DNA of 39,976 bases from DAOUAM01 sp034433305 (GCA_034433305.1 DAOUAM010000101.1:1-39976), one strand, 5' to 3'; positions 1 through 7,833 are shown, numbered from the stretch's first letter. A program made the numbers and translations. Notes: generated by a model not told the origin, from the letters alone.

Positions 1-306
1 CTGGCCCTGGGCAACCACAAGGGCCTGCCCCTACATACCCTCTCTTCGCAGAGAATTGTCATAAGGGCAGGTGCGCCGTGTCCCATCCCCTGCATTGCCC
101 CGCCGGCGTCCGTGGCCGGTAGCCGGGCTGGGCTAGCCCCACATGCAGCGCAAGCCCTCAGGTGCTGGTACGCAAGGGCACATCAGGGCAGACACGCATA
201 GGCCTACCGCTGGTTTTCGTGCAACTGTGAGAGAGTACACCCTTCAGGGCGCCCACGGCTGCTGGTATTGTGAGGATAGAGACCGCTTCCCGCAGGAGAC
301 AGTGCC
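1..306. other. Intergenic or left-edge region without a recognised gene
   Basis: No convincing coding frame, tRNA or rRNA is visible. A short interrupted palindrome (GGGCA ... TGCCC) lies near positions 10-30. The last 15 bases carry the AGGAG ribosome binding site of the next gene. An upstream gene could end just outside the window. Confidence 0.4.
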
Positions 307-591
307 GTGAGCCAATCGCCGGTAGCAGACCCCAACGAACTGATGGCCCAGCACCTGGCCGAGCTCAAGACCTACGCGCGACGCGTGTTGCTGCACGATG
401 AGGTCCTTACTCAGCACGAGGAGGACGACCGGCAGAAGCGGCTGCGCGAGGTCCTGGCCATGGGCAACGCGCTGGGGCTGACCGAGCGGGAAGTGGCCCT
501 TCGCCTGTACCAGGAAGTGTTCGAGTCAAGGCCCCGGGCCAGGTGCTGGTGCCTGGGCTGCCGTGGCCGCTGGAGTCCAGCGCCGGAGTAG
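307..591 (+). CDS. Small hypothetical protein, GTG start
   Basis: The frame encodes 94 residues and starts at GTG 307, preceded by an AGGAG-type site about nine bases upstream, which supports real translation. The first 70 residues look helical and charged (LAELKTYARR, QKRLREVLAM). The last 25 residues are rich in Arg, Cys and Trp and look less like a folded protein. I do not recognise a family. It converges on the phage-type gene that ends at 651, so the two may belong to the same accessory segment. No function is proposed. Confidence 0.45.
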   Translation: MSQSPVADPNELMAQHLAELKTYARRVLLHDEVLTQHEEDDRQKRLREVLAMGNALGLTEREVALRLYQEVFESRPRARCWCLGCRGRWSPAPE

Positions 592-650
592 CAGCCAGCG
601 CCGGCCGCCGGAAGGCACCTGCCCCTGGCCTTCGGACCGGGTGGCAGGGA

Positions 651-1373
651 CTAGCCCGCCTGCCTGGCCGCGTGTACAACTGCCCGGGGCGCGGCCTCGG
701 CACGCTGCCGGGGCTGAGGGACAGACACCGGCACTCCATCCTCCAGGTCCTGGGTGAACATGTCGCTGAGCCGGCCGGCGGACAGCGCCGCATCCACCAG
801 GGCACGCTTCTTGGCGATCTTGAGGATGGTGTTCACCAGGGAATAGACATCCTCGTTCTCTACAAGGCCGACCTTCTGCTCCGTGATCCTCGCGTCATTG
901 TCCGGCCAGGTGGAGCCGCAGCCGCCCTGCTTCTTGAAGCACACCCAACCACCCCCGTACTGCTCCTTGCCCTTGATGATGGCTTCCGCGCCGCACGCCG
1001 GGCACCTGCGCCTGGCCTCCCTCCAGCGGTACCTGGCCTCCATGCTGTTGCACTCGCCCAGTCCCTGAGAGATGACGACTCCGGTGGAGACACTGACCAG
1101 GGTGCACCGTATGAGGTACCGGAACAGGGGCCTGTCCCAGTCCTCTGCGCGGTCCAGGATGTCGTAGTGGTCGGCGAGGCCCAGCAGCTTCGTAATCTTC
1201 TCCGCTCCGGGCTTCAGGAGCGTGGGCTTCTGGGTCCCGGGTATGACGCCGAAGTCATGGCCCTGAACGAGCCGCTGCCTCACAATCCTCTGGAAGCGGT
1301 CCAGGGCCTCGATCTCGCTCAGGAAATGCTCCTCCTCTGGCAGCGCAAGGGCGTTGGGCTGTTCAGTCATCAT
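651..1373 (-). CDS. Phage-type conserved protein with zinc ribbon, probably SOS-controlled
   Basis: The protein has 240 residues. It resembles a conserved protein of unknown function found in phages and mobile elements. The recognisable blocks are a central KPTLLKPGAEKITKLLGL motif near residues 49-66 and a C-terminal AKKRALVDAAL...SDMFTQDLED block near 187-212. Between them CPAC and CFKKQGGC (about residues 124-155) form a probable four-cysteine zinc ribbon. The exact role is not established; a link to DNA recombination or replication is only a guess from the usual phage context. The start at 1373 is supported by GAGGAG about nine bases upstream. The promoter at 1452-1481 carries a LexA-like palindrome. 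No other clear phage gene is visible, so it may be a domesticated remnant or the edge of an element lying left of the window. Confidence 0.75.
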   Translation of the reverse strand: MMTEQPNALALPEEEHFLSEIEALDRFQRIVRQRLVQGHDFGVIPGTQKPTLLKPGAEKITKLLGLADHYDILDRAEDWDRPLFRYLIRCTLVSVSTGVVISQGLGECNSMEARYRWREARRRCPACGAEAIIKGKEQYGGGWVCFKKQGGCGSTWPDNDARITEQKVGLVENEDVYSLVNTILKIAKKRALVDAALSAGRLSDMFTQDLEDGVPVSVPQPRQRAEAAPRAVVHAARQAG

Positions 1374-1451
1374 CGCTTACTCTCCTCATGTTTTTCAGGC
1401 AGTCCCATGTCTCACGGCAAAGTGCAAACACGTCAACACCGGTGCATGAAT

Positions 1452-1481
1452 ATTATACCGAACAATTGTTCGTATTGTCTA
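1452..1481 (-). promoter_or_regulatory. Sigma-70 promoter for the phage-type gene
   Basis: On the minus strand TAGACA (1481-1476) and a perfect TATAAT (1457-1452) are separated by 18 bases. The predicted transcript starts about 70 bases before the ATG at 1373. The whole spacer is occupied by the palindrome at 1459-1472. Confidence 0.7.
1459..1472. promoter_or_regulatory. LexA-like (SOS) operator, perfect 14-bp palindrome
   Basis: The sequence CGAACAATTGTTCG is a perfect palindrome. It fits the CGAAC-N4-GTTCG pattern of LexA boxes in Gram-positive bacteria and Actinobacteria. It lies exactly between the -35 and -10 hexamers of the minus-strand promoter, where bound repressor would block RNA polymerase. 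That the local LexA uses this motif is inference. Confidence 0.65.
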
Positions 1482-1545
1482 TAGTCAGTGGAGGACTGCC
1501 CCGGCCCTGCAAGGCGGCGCTTCCGTCCTGCCTTTATAAGGCCCC

Positions 1546-1574
1546 TTGACAGTCCCCGGGAGACCGTTTATTTT
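1546..1574 (+). promoter_or_regulatory. Sigma-70 promoter of the TetR-ABC operon
   Basis: A consensus TTGACA (1546-1551) is followed after 17 bases by TATTTT (1569-1574). It lies about 80 bases upstream of the TetR start codon and overlaps the first operator candidate. Confidence 0.65.
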
Positions 1575-1594
1575 ATAAACGGTACGGTACCGTA
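1563..1594. promoter_or_regulatory. Two adjacent palindromes, probable TetR autoregulatory operators
   Basis: The first palindrome has 8-bp arms ACCGTTTA and TAAACGGT around five bases (1563-1583) and covers the -10 hexamer. The second, TACGGTACCGTA (1583-1594), is a perfect 12-bp palindrome just downstream, near the expected transcription start. Both share the ACGGT core. This placement is typical of TetR-family autorepression; binding by the adjacent regulator is inferred. Confidence 0.6.
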
Positions 1595-1656
1595 TCGTAA
1601 CAGGCGCCGCCAGGGGCCAGGCAGGGCCACGCCGGAGGCGGCGGGGGGAGTCCTCA

Positions 1657-2253
1657 ATGCTGAGTGAGCGCGTCGCGCGCGGACGCCCTCGCAGCCGCGA
1701 GGTTGACCGCGCCATCCTGATGCAGACCTTGCAACTGCTGGCGGAGCAGGGCTATACAGCCATGTCCGTCGAAGGTGTCGCAGCCGCTGCGGAGGTGAGC
1801 AAGGCTACCATCTACCGCCGGTACAGGGACAAGCGGGCGCTGGTGGTAGCCGCCCTCTCGGTGCTGAGGCAGGAGGCACCAGCGTTGACAGACACCGGCG
1901 ACGTGCAGCGGGACCTGCTCAACGCCATCAATGATATGCTCCGCTATTTCCGCAGCCTTAACGGCTTCGCCATCGTCGGCACACTGCTCACGCAAGCGCG
2001 GCAGAACCCGGAGTTCCTGGACCTGTTCCGGGAGCATGTCATTCTGCCCAGACGTGCAGCCATAAAGGGGCTGCTGGAGCGACGCGTCCAGCGCGGCCAG
2101 CTCCGTGGCGACGTGGACCTGGAAGCGACTGTGGACTGCATCGCCGGGCCGGTATTTGCGCGCTACCTGAGCGGCTTGCCCATGGACGAGCAGTGGACCG
2201 AATCGGTGGTGCGCATCGTCCTGGAGGGCGCACGAAAGGCCTCGGCGAGATAA
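1657..2253 (+). CDS. TetR/AcrR family transcriptional regulator
   Basis: The protein has 198 residues, a usual TetR length. The N-terminal helix-turn-helix domain covers about residues 8-62, with the typical run from LLAEQGYTAMSVEGVA through VSKATIYRRYRDKRAL. The C-terminal part is the variable all-helical ligand-binding and dimerisation domain. A GGGGGGAG site precedes ATG 1657. It is followed on the same strand by an ABC-2 exporter, so it most likely controls that pump in response to an unknown compound. Two palindromes at its own promoter suggest autorepression. Confidence 0.9.
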   Translation: MLSERVARGRPRSREVDRAILMQTLQLLAEQGYTAMSVEGVAAAAEVSKATIYRRYRDKRALVVAALSVLRQEAPALTDTGDVQRDLLNAINDMLRYFRSLNGFAIVGTLLTQARQNPEFLDLFREHVILPRRAAIKGLLERRVQRGQLRGDVDLEATVDCIAGPVFARYLSGLPMDEQWTESVVRIVLEGARKASAR

Positions 2254-2315
2254 AGAGGGCGCACCCTGGAGAAGTCACGGCTGGTCCCTGTAAACAACCA
2301 TGGAAAGGGATGTAC

Positions 2316-3083
2316 ATGGAACGGACTGAACGAGGGGCAAGTGGGCCTGGTCTTGCGAAACAAAGCGCATATGCCATAGGTGTGGACGGTGTCGCCTTCA
2401 GCTACGGGCGCCTGACCGTTTTTAAGGACCTCGACCTGGCCGTCCCCCGTGGGTTGGCCTATGGCCTCCTGGGGCCGAATGGGGCAGGCAAGTCCACGTT
2501 GATGCGGCTGCTGGTAGGGCGCCTGCGCCCGGCCAGGGGGGCCATCCGGGTCCTGGGAGAAGAGCCACGGCCAGCGCTGACGTCGCGCATCGGCTACATG
2601 CCACAGGCCGCTGCCCTCTATCCCGAGCTTTCGGCCCGGGAGAACATTGACTTCTTCGCCCGGATGTACGGGGTGTTCAACCGGACGGAGCGTCGCGACC
2701 GCGTGGCGGCCGTGCTGGGCCTGGTGGGCCTGTCCGAAAGGGCTGGCTCGCCGGTGATGACCCTGAGCGGCGGCATGCGCCAGCGGGTGAGCCTGGCCTG
2801 CGCTCTGGTGCACGGGCCGGTGCTTCTCCTCCTGGACGAGCCCACCGTCGGCCTGGACCCCGAGCTGCGGGCTGGTTTCTGGGAGCATTTTCGACGCCTG
2901 GCGGCGGGCGGCGTCACGCTCTTCATCTCCAGCCACACCATGGATGATGCCGCCCACTGCGACCGCCTGGCCTTCCTCCACAGCGGCAGGGTCGTCGCCG
3001 AAGGAGCGCCCGACGAGCTACAACGCCAGGCGGGGAGCACCTCCCTTGAGGAGGCTTTCCTCTACTTCGCCAGGAGGGGATAA
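2316..3083 (+). CDS. ABC transporter ATP-binding protein (ABC-2 / drug exporter type)
   Basis: This is the nucleotide-binding subunit that powers the permease encoded immediately downstream. From ATG 2316 it has 255 residues, with Walker A GPNGAGKS (53-60), the Q-loop at about 97, signature LSGGMRQR starting at about 150, Walker B LLLLDEP followed by the D-loop, and the switch histidine in SSHTMD (about 207). The overall pattern matches the NatA/CcmA/DrrA group. A GGAAAGGGA site suits ATG 2316; ATG 2310 would be too close to it. The frame stays open upstream to 2193 inside the TetR gene, but no start there has a good ribosome site. Three bases separate it from the permease. Confidence 0.92.
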   Translation: MERTERGASGPGLAKQSAYAIGVDGVAFSYGRLTVFKDLDLAVPRGLAYGLLGPNGAGKSTLMRLLVGRLRPARGAIRVLGEEPRPALTSRIGYMPQAAALYPELSARENIDFFARMYGVFNRTERRDRVAAVLGLVGLSERAGSPVMTLSGGMRQRVSLACALVHGPVLLLLDEPTVGLDPELRAGFWEHFRRLAAGGVTLFISSHTMDDAAHCDRLAFLHSGRVVAEGAPDELQRQAGSTSLEEAFLYFARRG

Positions 3084-3085
3084 GC

Positions 3086-3820
3086 ATGCCTCTACTGCTA
3101 CGCTCAACTGGTATCGCGCTCCGCATCGTCCACACGATGCGGCGGGACCATCGGACCCTCGCCCTGATGGTCATAGCGCCGGTGGTGATCATGGCCCTGG
3201 TGGGGCTCAGCTTCGAAGAGATGCCCCGGGTGCTGGACTTCGCCGCGCCCGCCATTATGAGTATTTTCGCGCTCCTCTTCGCCTTCATATTGACCGGCGT
3301 CAGCTTCCTCCGGGAGCGAGTGGGCGGCACCCTGGAGCGTCTGCTGGCCACGCCGGTCGGGCGGGCTGATGTCCTGGTGGGCTATCTCCTGGGCTTCCTG
3401 GGCTTCGCGCTCCTCCAGGCTACCCTGGTGCTTCTCTTCACGGTCTACGTCCTGGATGTCACCTACCGGAGCAGCTTCTGGGAGGTCCTGGTCTTCCTCT
3501 CCGTGCTGACGGTCACGGGAGTGACCCTGGGCATCTTCGTCTCTATCTTCGCCCGCAACGAGTTCCAGATCATGCAGTTCATGCCCCTGTTCTTGTCGCC
3601 CCAGGTCTTCCTCTCCGGCGTCTTTTTGCCGGTGGAGGAGATGCCGGGGTACCTCCAGGCGCTAGCGGCCGTGATGCCGCTGCGCTACGCCATTGATGGC
3701 CTGCGCGCCCTGATGCTCCAGGGGGTGGGTCTGGTGGACGTGAGTAAAGAGCTGCTGGTCCTCGTCGCGATTGCGGCGGGCGCCCTGGCACTGGCCAGCA
3801 CAACGGTGCGGAGGGTATAG
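3086..3820 (+). CDS. ABC-2 type transporter permease
   Basis: The protein has 244 residues with about six hydrophobic segments. The first follows the N-terminal RDHRTLALMVIAPVVIMALVG stretch. The mid-protein motif FLRERVGGTLERLLATPV is the characteristic cytosolic segment of ABC-2 permeases, and LSGVFLPVEEMPGYLQ near the C-terminus is the usual loop before the last helices. With the ATPase it forms a half-transporter pair that probably exports a hydrophobic or toxic compound. The stop is six bases from the end of the convergent DinB-like gene. Confidence 0.9.
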   Translation: MPLLLRSTGIALRIVHTMRRDHRTLALMVIAPVVIMALVGLSFEEMPRVLDFAAPAIMSIFALLFAFILTGVSFLRERVGGTLERLLATPVGRADVLVGYLLGFLGFALLQATLVLLFTVYVLDVTYRSSFWEVLVFLSVLTVTGVTLGIFVSIFARNEFQIMQFMPLFLSPQVFLSGVFLPVEEMPGYLQALAAVMPLRYAIDGLRALMLQGVGLVDVSKELLVLVAIAAGALALASTTVRRV

Positions 3821-3826
3821 AGAGAC

Positions 3827-4279
3827 CTAGACGCCCTTCTCCTGCCGCCAGCGCCTGATCCACCCGGCGTGCTGCGCCTCGTGGGAGCTACGCAGGGCCG
3901 CCTCGCCATACAGGGTGGCGTCCAGCCCTCTGGGCGTGGCCGACGAGATGGCGTCCAGCAGCCTCTGCCTGGACGTTGCCAGCTCCCACCTCACCTGCTC
4001 CAGCGGCAGGGCTACGCGCATGTCGTGGGCCATGGCATTGAAGGCCTCGTCCTGGCCATGGCTCATGCGCCAGGCCGAGTTGTGGCCGGCGGAGATGCGC
4101 ACCACCTCGCTGGCCCGGATGTCATCCCACAGAGCGATGTGCGCCAGGTGGTCCTTGACCGACCAGCCATCCAGGGATGGCTCGGTCATAAGCTCGTCGC
4201 TGAGGCCCTCGATGGCAGAGAGCAGCTCCTCGCGCATCTGGCGGTAGTGTTGTAGCAATGAGTCCCTATCTTCGGCCAT
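3827..4279 (-). CDS. DinB-like four-helix metal-binding protein
   Basis: From ATG 4279, with AAGGAG upstream, the protein has 150 residues, the usual DinB/YfiT-like size. The motif DGWSVKDHLAHIALWDD (about 37-53) supplies the first conserved His, and HEAQH (133-137) supplies the His-x3-His pair, so the three-histidine metal site of the superfamily looks complete. Members include thiol-dependent S-transferases and many uncharacterised proteins, and the substrate cannot be deduced. An upstream in-frame ATG at 4336 lacks a ribosome site. It converges on the ABC exporter. Confidence 0.8.
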   Translation of the reverse strand: MAEDRDSLLQHYRQMREELLSAIEGLSDELMTEPSLDGWSVKDHLAHIALWDDIRASEVVRISAGHNSAWRMSHGQDEAFNAMAHDMRVALPLEQVRWELATSRQRLLDAISSATPRGLDATLYGEAALRSSHEAQHAGWIRRWRQEKGV

Positions 4280-4396
4280 GCTTCTCTCCTTGCTGCCTGG
4301 AACGATTCCTGTAGCCTTCTTGAGTTGCGTCTGCACGGCGGTATGCAGGAAAGGATTTTTTGGACTTTACAACAAAACAGGGTAATGGCGTAACCA

Positions 4397-4520
4397 GCCC
4401 CCTCTCTGCTCTCCCCCACAGGGGGCGAGGACCCTCCCTGCCCCCCTGTGGAGGAAGGCCAGGATGGGGGCCTGTCCCTGCACCCTCTCTGGCTCTCCCC
4501 CAGAGGGGGCGAGAAGGTCA
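4397..4520 (+). repeat. 83-bp-period intergenic repeat, about 1.5 copies
   Basis: The core CCCTCTCT recurs at 4400 and 4483, exactly 83 bases apart, each followed by CTCTCCCCC and a GGGGGCGAG block. The unit contains nested G/C hairpins such as CCCCCACAGGGGG. The same unit with the same period occurs at 7363-7627 and, inverted, at 15199-15261. Reading frames through it are low-complexity and not credible genes. Confidence 0.75.
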
Positions 4521-4612
4521 AAACTCCGGGCAACGGGCTTTCATGGCCCATTGGGGCGGAGCAAGCTGGCCACGCCCTCGGTAGGCTGATGAGCACGGAC
4601 TGGAGCCAGGGA

Positions 4613-5644
4613 CTATAGTATAAGCATGCAGTCGCCGAAGCTGTAGAAGCGGTAGCGCTGCTCCACGGCTTCCCGGTAGGCGCTGAAGACCAGGTCGCGG
4701 CCAGCGAAGGCGCAGACCAGCATGAGCAAAGTTGACCGGGGCAGGTGGAAGTTGGTCACCAGCGCGTCCACGGCGCGGAACCGGTGCCCTGGCAGGATGA
4801 ACAGGTCTGCCCAGCCGGAGCCTGGCGAAAGCGCAGCGCCCTCCTCCCTGCACAGGCTGGCGGCATGCTCCAGCAGCCGCACCGCCGTCGTGCCGATGGT
4901 TATAACGCGCCTGCCCTCGCGCCTGGCGCGGTTGATGGCTTCGGCGGCCTCCTGGCCCAACTCCCAGTACTCGGCGTGCAACTGGTGCTGGGAGATGTCC
5001 TCCACCTTCACGGGCTTGAAGGTGCCCCAGCCCACGTGCAGCGTCACAAAGGCCAGCTCCACGCCCATGGAGTCCAGACGCTGCAGCAGCTCCAGCGTGA
5101 AGTGAAGGCCCGCCGTGGGCGCCGCGATGCTGCCCTTGACCCGCGCGTAAACCGTCTGGTAGCGCTCTGAGTCCCGCAGCGGCTCATGGATGTAGGGCGG
5201 CAGCGGAATGACACCCAGCCTGTCCAGGTGCTCCTCGCCCGCGAGTCGCACCACCCGCGCACCGTCCGGCTCCACGCGCAGCACCTCGCCGCTGATCCCG
5301 GCGCCGTCCCCTGGCACCTGGAAGGCCGCGCCCGGCTGCATGCGCCGCCCGGGCTTGACCAGGGCGCGCCACACCCCAGGGGACAGCCGCTCCAGGAGCA
5401 GCAATTCCACCTTGCCACCCGTGCCTGCCCGCCGGCCATAGAGCCTGGCGGGCACCACGCGGCTGTCGTTGAACACCAGCACGTCGCCGGGGCGAAGGTA
5501 CTCCGGCAGGTCATAGAAGTGGCGGTGCTGGATGGAGCCATCGGCCCGCGAGACCACCATCATGCGGGAGTGGTCCCGTGGCTCCATGGGCGTCTGGGCG
5601 ATAAGCTCAGGTGGCAGGTGGTAGTCGAACTCGCTGGTCCTCAT
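4613..5644 (-). CDS. queA: S-adenosylmethionine:tRNA ribosyltransferase-isomerase
   Basis: QueA transfers and isomerises the ribose of S-adenosylmethionine onto 7-aminomethyl-deazaguanine in tRNA, giving epoxyqueuosine at the wobble position. The 343 residues from ATG 5644 match the normal length. Family motifs include the N-terminal FDYHLPPELIAQTP, FNDSRVVPARL, the TAGLHFT block, HVGWGTFKPV and the C-terminal TNFHLPRSTLLMLV. GAAGAGAG upstream supports this start over the one at 5674. No other queuosine gene is in the window. It is the last gene of a minus-strand run with folD and the cysteine hydrolase. Confidence 0.96.
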   Translation of the reverse strand: MRTSEFDYHLPPELIAQTPMEPRDHSRMMVVSRADGSIQHRHFYDLPEYLRPGDVLVFNDSRVVPARLYGRRAGTGGKVELLLLERLSPGVWRALVKPGRRMQPGAAFQVPGDGAGISGEVLRVEPDGARVVRLAGEEHLDRLGVIPLPPYIHEPLRDSERYQTVYARVKGSIAAPTAGLHFTLELLQRLDSMGVELAFVTLHVGWGTFKPVKVEDISQHQLHAEYWELGQEAAEAINRARREGRRVITIGTTAVRLLEHAASLCREEGAALSPGSGWADLFILPGHRFRAVDALVTNFHLPRSTLLMLVCAFAGRDLVFSAYREAVEQRYRFYSFGDCMLIL

Positions 5645-5666
5645 TGTCTCTCTTCGGGCATGGGGC

Positions 5667-5708
5667 AGGGCCATCGCCGTTCCCCTCGCGGGGAAGGGCG
5701 ATGGCCCT
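5667..5708. terminator. Long GC-rich hairpin between the cysteine hydrolase gene and queA
   Basis: Arms AGGGCCATCGCC and GGCGATGGCCCT are separated by a smaller nested stem (TTCCCC / GGGGAA). The hairpin sits nine bases past the stop of the cysteine hydrolase gene. No T-run follows on the minus strand, so it may be a 3' stabiliser or palindromic repeat rather than a classic intrinsic terminator. Confidence 0.5.
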
Positions 5709-5716
5709 CGGGCAGG

Positions 5717-6271
5717 CTATCTTACCCTCTCTCCAGCCCACTCTCCCACAAGCTCTTCAGATGTCGTAATGCGAGCGCCGTAGATGCGCTTCAGGTACTC
5801 CAGCCCGGACTCGTGCTCCTCGTCAGTGAGGGCCTGGACGCAGTCCCTGGGAATGATGACGCGGTACCCACGGTGGAAGGCGTCGGCGGAGGTGTGGCGG
5901 TCGCAGATGTTGGTGTGCAGCCCCGCCACGACCACGGCATCCACGCCCAGCCGCCGCAGAATGGTATCCAGGCCCGTCTCGTAGAAGGCGCTGTAGCTGC
6001 GCTTTTCCAGCACGTGGTCGCCCGGCTGCGGCTCCAGCTCCGGGATGGTCTGGGCGCCCTCGGTGCCCCGCATGGCATGCTCGCCCCACACGTCCATCTC
6101 CGGGTCAGTGGGAAGATGGGCATCGCCCACGTATATCACCGGCCGGCCAGTCCTGCGGGCCGCGTCCAGCAGCCGCTGGATGTGGGGGACTATCCACTGC
6201 GCCCGCTCGGTCTTGAGCTTGCCGGTCACAAAGTCCTTCACCATGTCTACCACCAGGACCGCCTCGCTCAT
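5717..6271 (-). CDS. Isochorismatase-like cysteine hydrolase (nicotinamidase superfamily)
   Basis: The protein has 184 residues from ATG 6271, which follows a strong GGAGGAGG site. The catalytic triad of the superfamily is visible: Asp in LVVDMVKDF (about residue 9), Lys in LEKRSYSAF (about 90) and the nucleophile Cys in HTNICDRHTSADAF (about 123). Hydrolysis of nicotinamide, a carbamoyl group or a similar amide is possible; the substrate is not evident. An in-frame extension to 6334 lacks a ribosome site. It lies between folD and queA on the same strand. Confidence 0.88.
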   Translation of the reverse strand: MSEAVLVVDMVKDFVTGKLKTERAQWIVPHIQRLLDAARRTGRPVIYVGDAHLPTDPEMDVWGEHAMRGTEGAQTIPELEPQPGDHVLEKRSYSAFYETGLDTILRRLGVDAVVVAGLHTNICDRHTSADAFHRGYRVIIPRDCVQALTDEEHESGLEYLKRIYGARITTSEELVGEWAGERVR

Positions 6272-6386
6272 GGCAACCTCCTCCAACGCTCTCCGACAGG
6301 AGAGGGCACTACTTTGCCGTCCCTTCAGTAGCATTGTAGCGTGAGGGCTGTGAGGATGGTGTGATAGCGCACGTGGCGCTGGAGAA

Positions 6387-7286
6387 TCAGTCCGAGAGCC
6401 CCGGATGGATGGACAGCCTGGCGGCCTTCAGCGTGTTGTGCAGCAGCATGGCGATGGTCATGGGGCCGACACCGCCAGGGACAGGTGTGATGGCCTTCGC
6501 CTTCTCGGAGACGGGGCCGAAGTCCACGTCGCCCACCAGCTTGTAGCCCGCCTTGCGCTCTGGCGCGTCCACGCGGTTGACGCCCACGTCTATGACCACG
6601 GCGCCCTCCTTGACCATACCAGCCTTTATGAACGCCGGACTGCCCACCGCCGCGATGAGGATGTCGGCCTGGCGGGTGATGGCCTCCAGGCCCCTGGTGC
6701 GGGTGTGGCAGACGGTGACCGTGGCGTTGGCGCCCTTCTGGCGCTGCATGAGCAGAGTGGCGACGGGCTTGCCCACTATGTTGCTGCGCCCGCAGACCAC
6801 CACGTGCTGGCCCTCGGGGTCGAAGCCGCTGCGAAGGAGCATCTGCTGGATGCCCGCCGGCGTCGCTGGCACGAAGCGCGGCCGGCCCAGCAGCAGCCGC
6901 CCCATGTTCACCGGATGCAGGCCGTCCACGTCCTTGTCGGGGCTGATGGCCTCGATGACGGCCTCCTCGCTGATCTGCCCGGGCAGCGGCAACTGGACCA
7001 GGATGCCATGAAACCGCTGGTCAGTGTTGAGCTGGCCCACCAGCGCCAGCAGCTCCTCCTGGGTGGTGCTGGCAGGAAGCCTGAAGTCCTGGGCGTCCAT
7101 CCCTGCCTCGGTGGCGGCCCGCTGCTTGTTGCGGACGTATACTGCCGAGGCGGGGTCGTCGCCCACCAGCACGGCGGCGAGGCCGGGCACCACGCCATGC
7201 CTCTGGCGCATCTCCGCCACGCCAGCCGCGACCTCTGCTCTTATCTGCTGGGCCATGAGTGTGCCGTCTATAACCTGGGCTGTCAC
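6387..7286 (-). CDS. folD: Bifunctional methylenetetrahydrofolate dehydrogenase / methenyltetrahydrofolate cyclohydrolase
   Basis: FolD interconverts 5,10-methylene-, 5,10-methenyl- and 10-formyl-tetrahydrofolate using NADP in the cytosol. The 299 residues include YVRNKQRAA with the catalytic Lys (about 54), PLPGQISE, DVDGLHPVNMGRL, the NADP-binding GRSNIVGKPVA and the C-terminal PVPGGVGPMTIAMLL. GTG 7286 is preferred over GTG 7295 because a GAGG element lies eight bases before it. The metF-like gene is transcribed divergently from the other side of the repeat array at 7363-7627, which puts two one-carbon folate enzymes side by side. Confidence 0.96.
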   Translation of the reverse strand: MTAQVIDGTLMAQQIRAEVAAGVAEMRQRHGVVPGLAAVLVGDDPASAVYVRNKQRAATEAGMDAQDFRLPASTTQEELLALVGQLNTDQRFHGILVQLPLPGQISEEAVIEAISPDKDVDGLHPVNMGRLLLGRPRFVPATPAGIQQMLLRSGFDPEGQHVVVCGRSNIVGKPVATLLMQRQKGANATVTVCHTRTRGLEAITRQADILIAAVGSPAFIKAGMVKEGAVVIDVGVNRVDAPERKAGYKLVGDVDFGPVSEKAKAITPVPGGVGPMTIAMLLHNTLKAARLSIHPGLSD

Positions 7287-7362
7287 TGAGTCCACCTCTC
7301 GGAGTGTGTGCTGGAAGCCTTCTTTTACCCCTTACCGGGGACGTGATGCACACTGGCGCCGG

Positions 7363-7627
7363 GCTTGCCCCCTCTCTGGCTCTCCCCCATGGGGGGCGAG
7401 ACCGTCCCTGCCCCCTGCGGGGGAAGGCCAGGAAGGGGGCCAGAGGCTTGCCCCCTCTCTGGCTCTCCCCCATGGGGGGCGAGACCATCCCTGCCCCCTG
7501 CGGGGGAAGGCCAGGAAGGGGGCCAGAGGCCTGCCCCCTCTCTGGCTCTCCCCCATGGGGGGCGAGGACCCTCCCTGCCCCCTGTGGGGGAAGGCCAGGA
7601 AGGGGGCGAGGACCCTCCCTGCTCGGG
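7363..7627 (+). repeat. Tandem 83-bp repeat, three copies plus a fragment
   Basis: Copies start at 7363, 7446 and 7529, an exact 83-base period, and differ from each other at only a few bases. A shortened fourth copy ends near 7627. Each unit contains CCCCCATGGGGGG and CCCCCTGCGGGGG hairpins, and its two halves are roughly inverted versions of each other. The array separates the divergent folD and metF-like genes. It is not a CRISPR: there are no unique spacers. Confidence 0.85.
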
Positions 7628-7724
7628 TAAGTCGTCCAGTGGGCGCGTCCCTGGACTTCAGCAGGGCGTAGCCAGCAGCCCCTGGGCACCCTCATTATAC
7701 CAGCAGTAGCGCAGGCCCCTCGGC

Positions 7725-7753
7725 TTCATTCCTGCGCAACCAGCGACTATAAT
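7725..7753 (+). promoter_or_regulatory. Candidate promoter of the metF-acpS operon
   Basis: A perfect TATAAT lies at 7748-7753 with a weak TTCATT -35 element 17 bases upstream. It is 80 bases before the preferred start codon. Confidence 0.45.
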
Positions 7754-7833
7754 AGCGGCGGCCCTGGTAAAATAGGTGCATCCATGTGACGCATCGGAGG
7801 GCCATCCTGGCGACATTCAGGGAGCGTGCAGTA

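Noticed and set aside
543..1484. 313-codon open frame on the plus strand
   Set aside because: It lies antisense to the phage-type gene and runs through that gene's promoter and LexA-like box.
5186..6331. 381-codon open frame on the plus strand
   Set aside because: It covers queA and the cysteine hydrolase in antisense, both with full catalytic motifs on the minus strand.
7363..7627. CRISPR array
   Set aside because: The units are near identical over their whole 83 bases, so there are no variable spacers, and no cas gene is nearby.
7304..7630. Open frames through the 83-bp repeats
   Set aside because: They exist only because the 83-bp unit lacks stops in some frames; products are repeated Pro/Gly/Arg/Trp strings.
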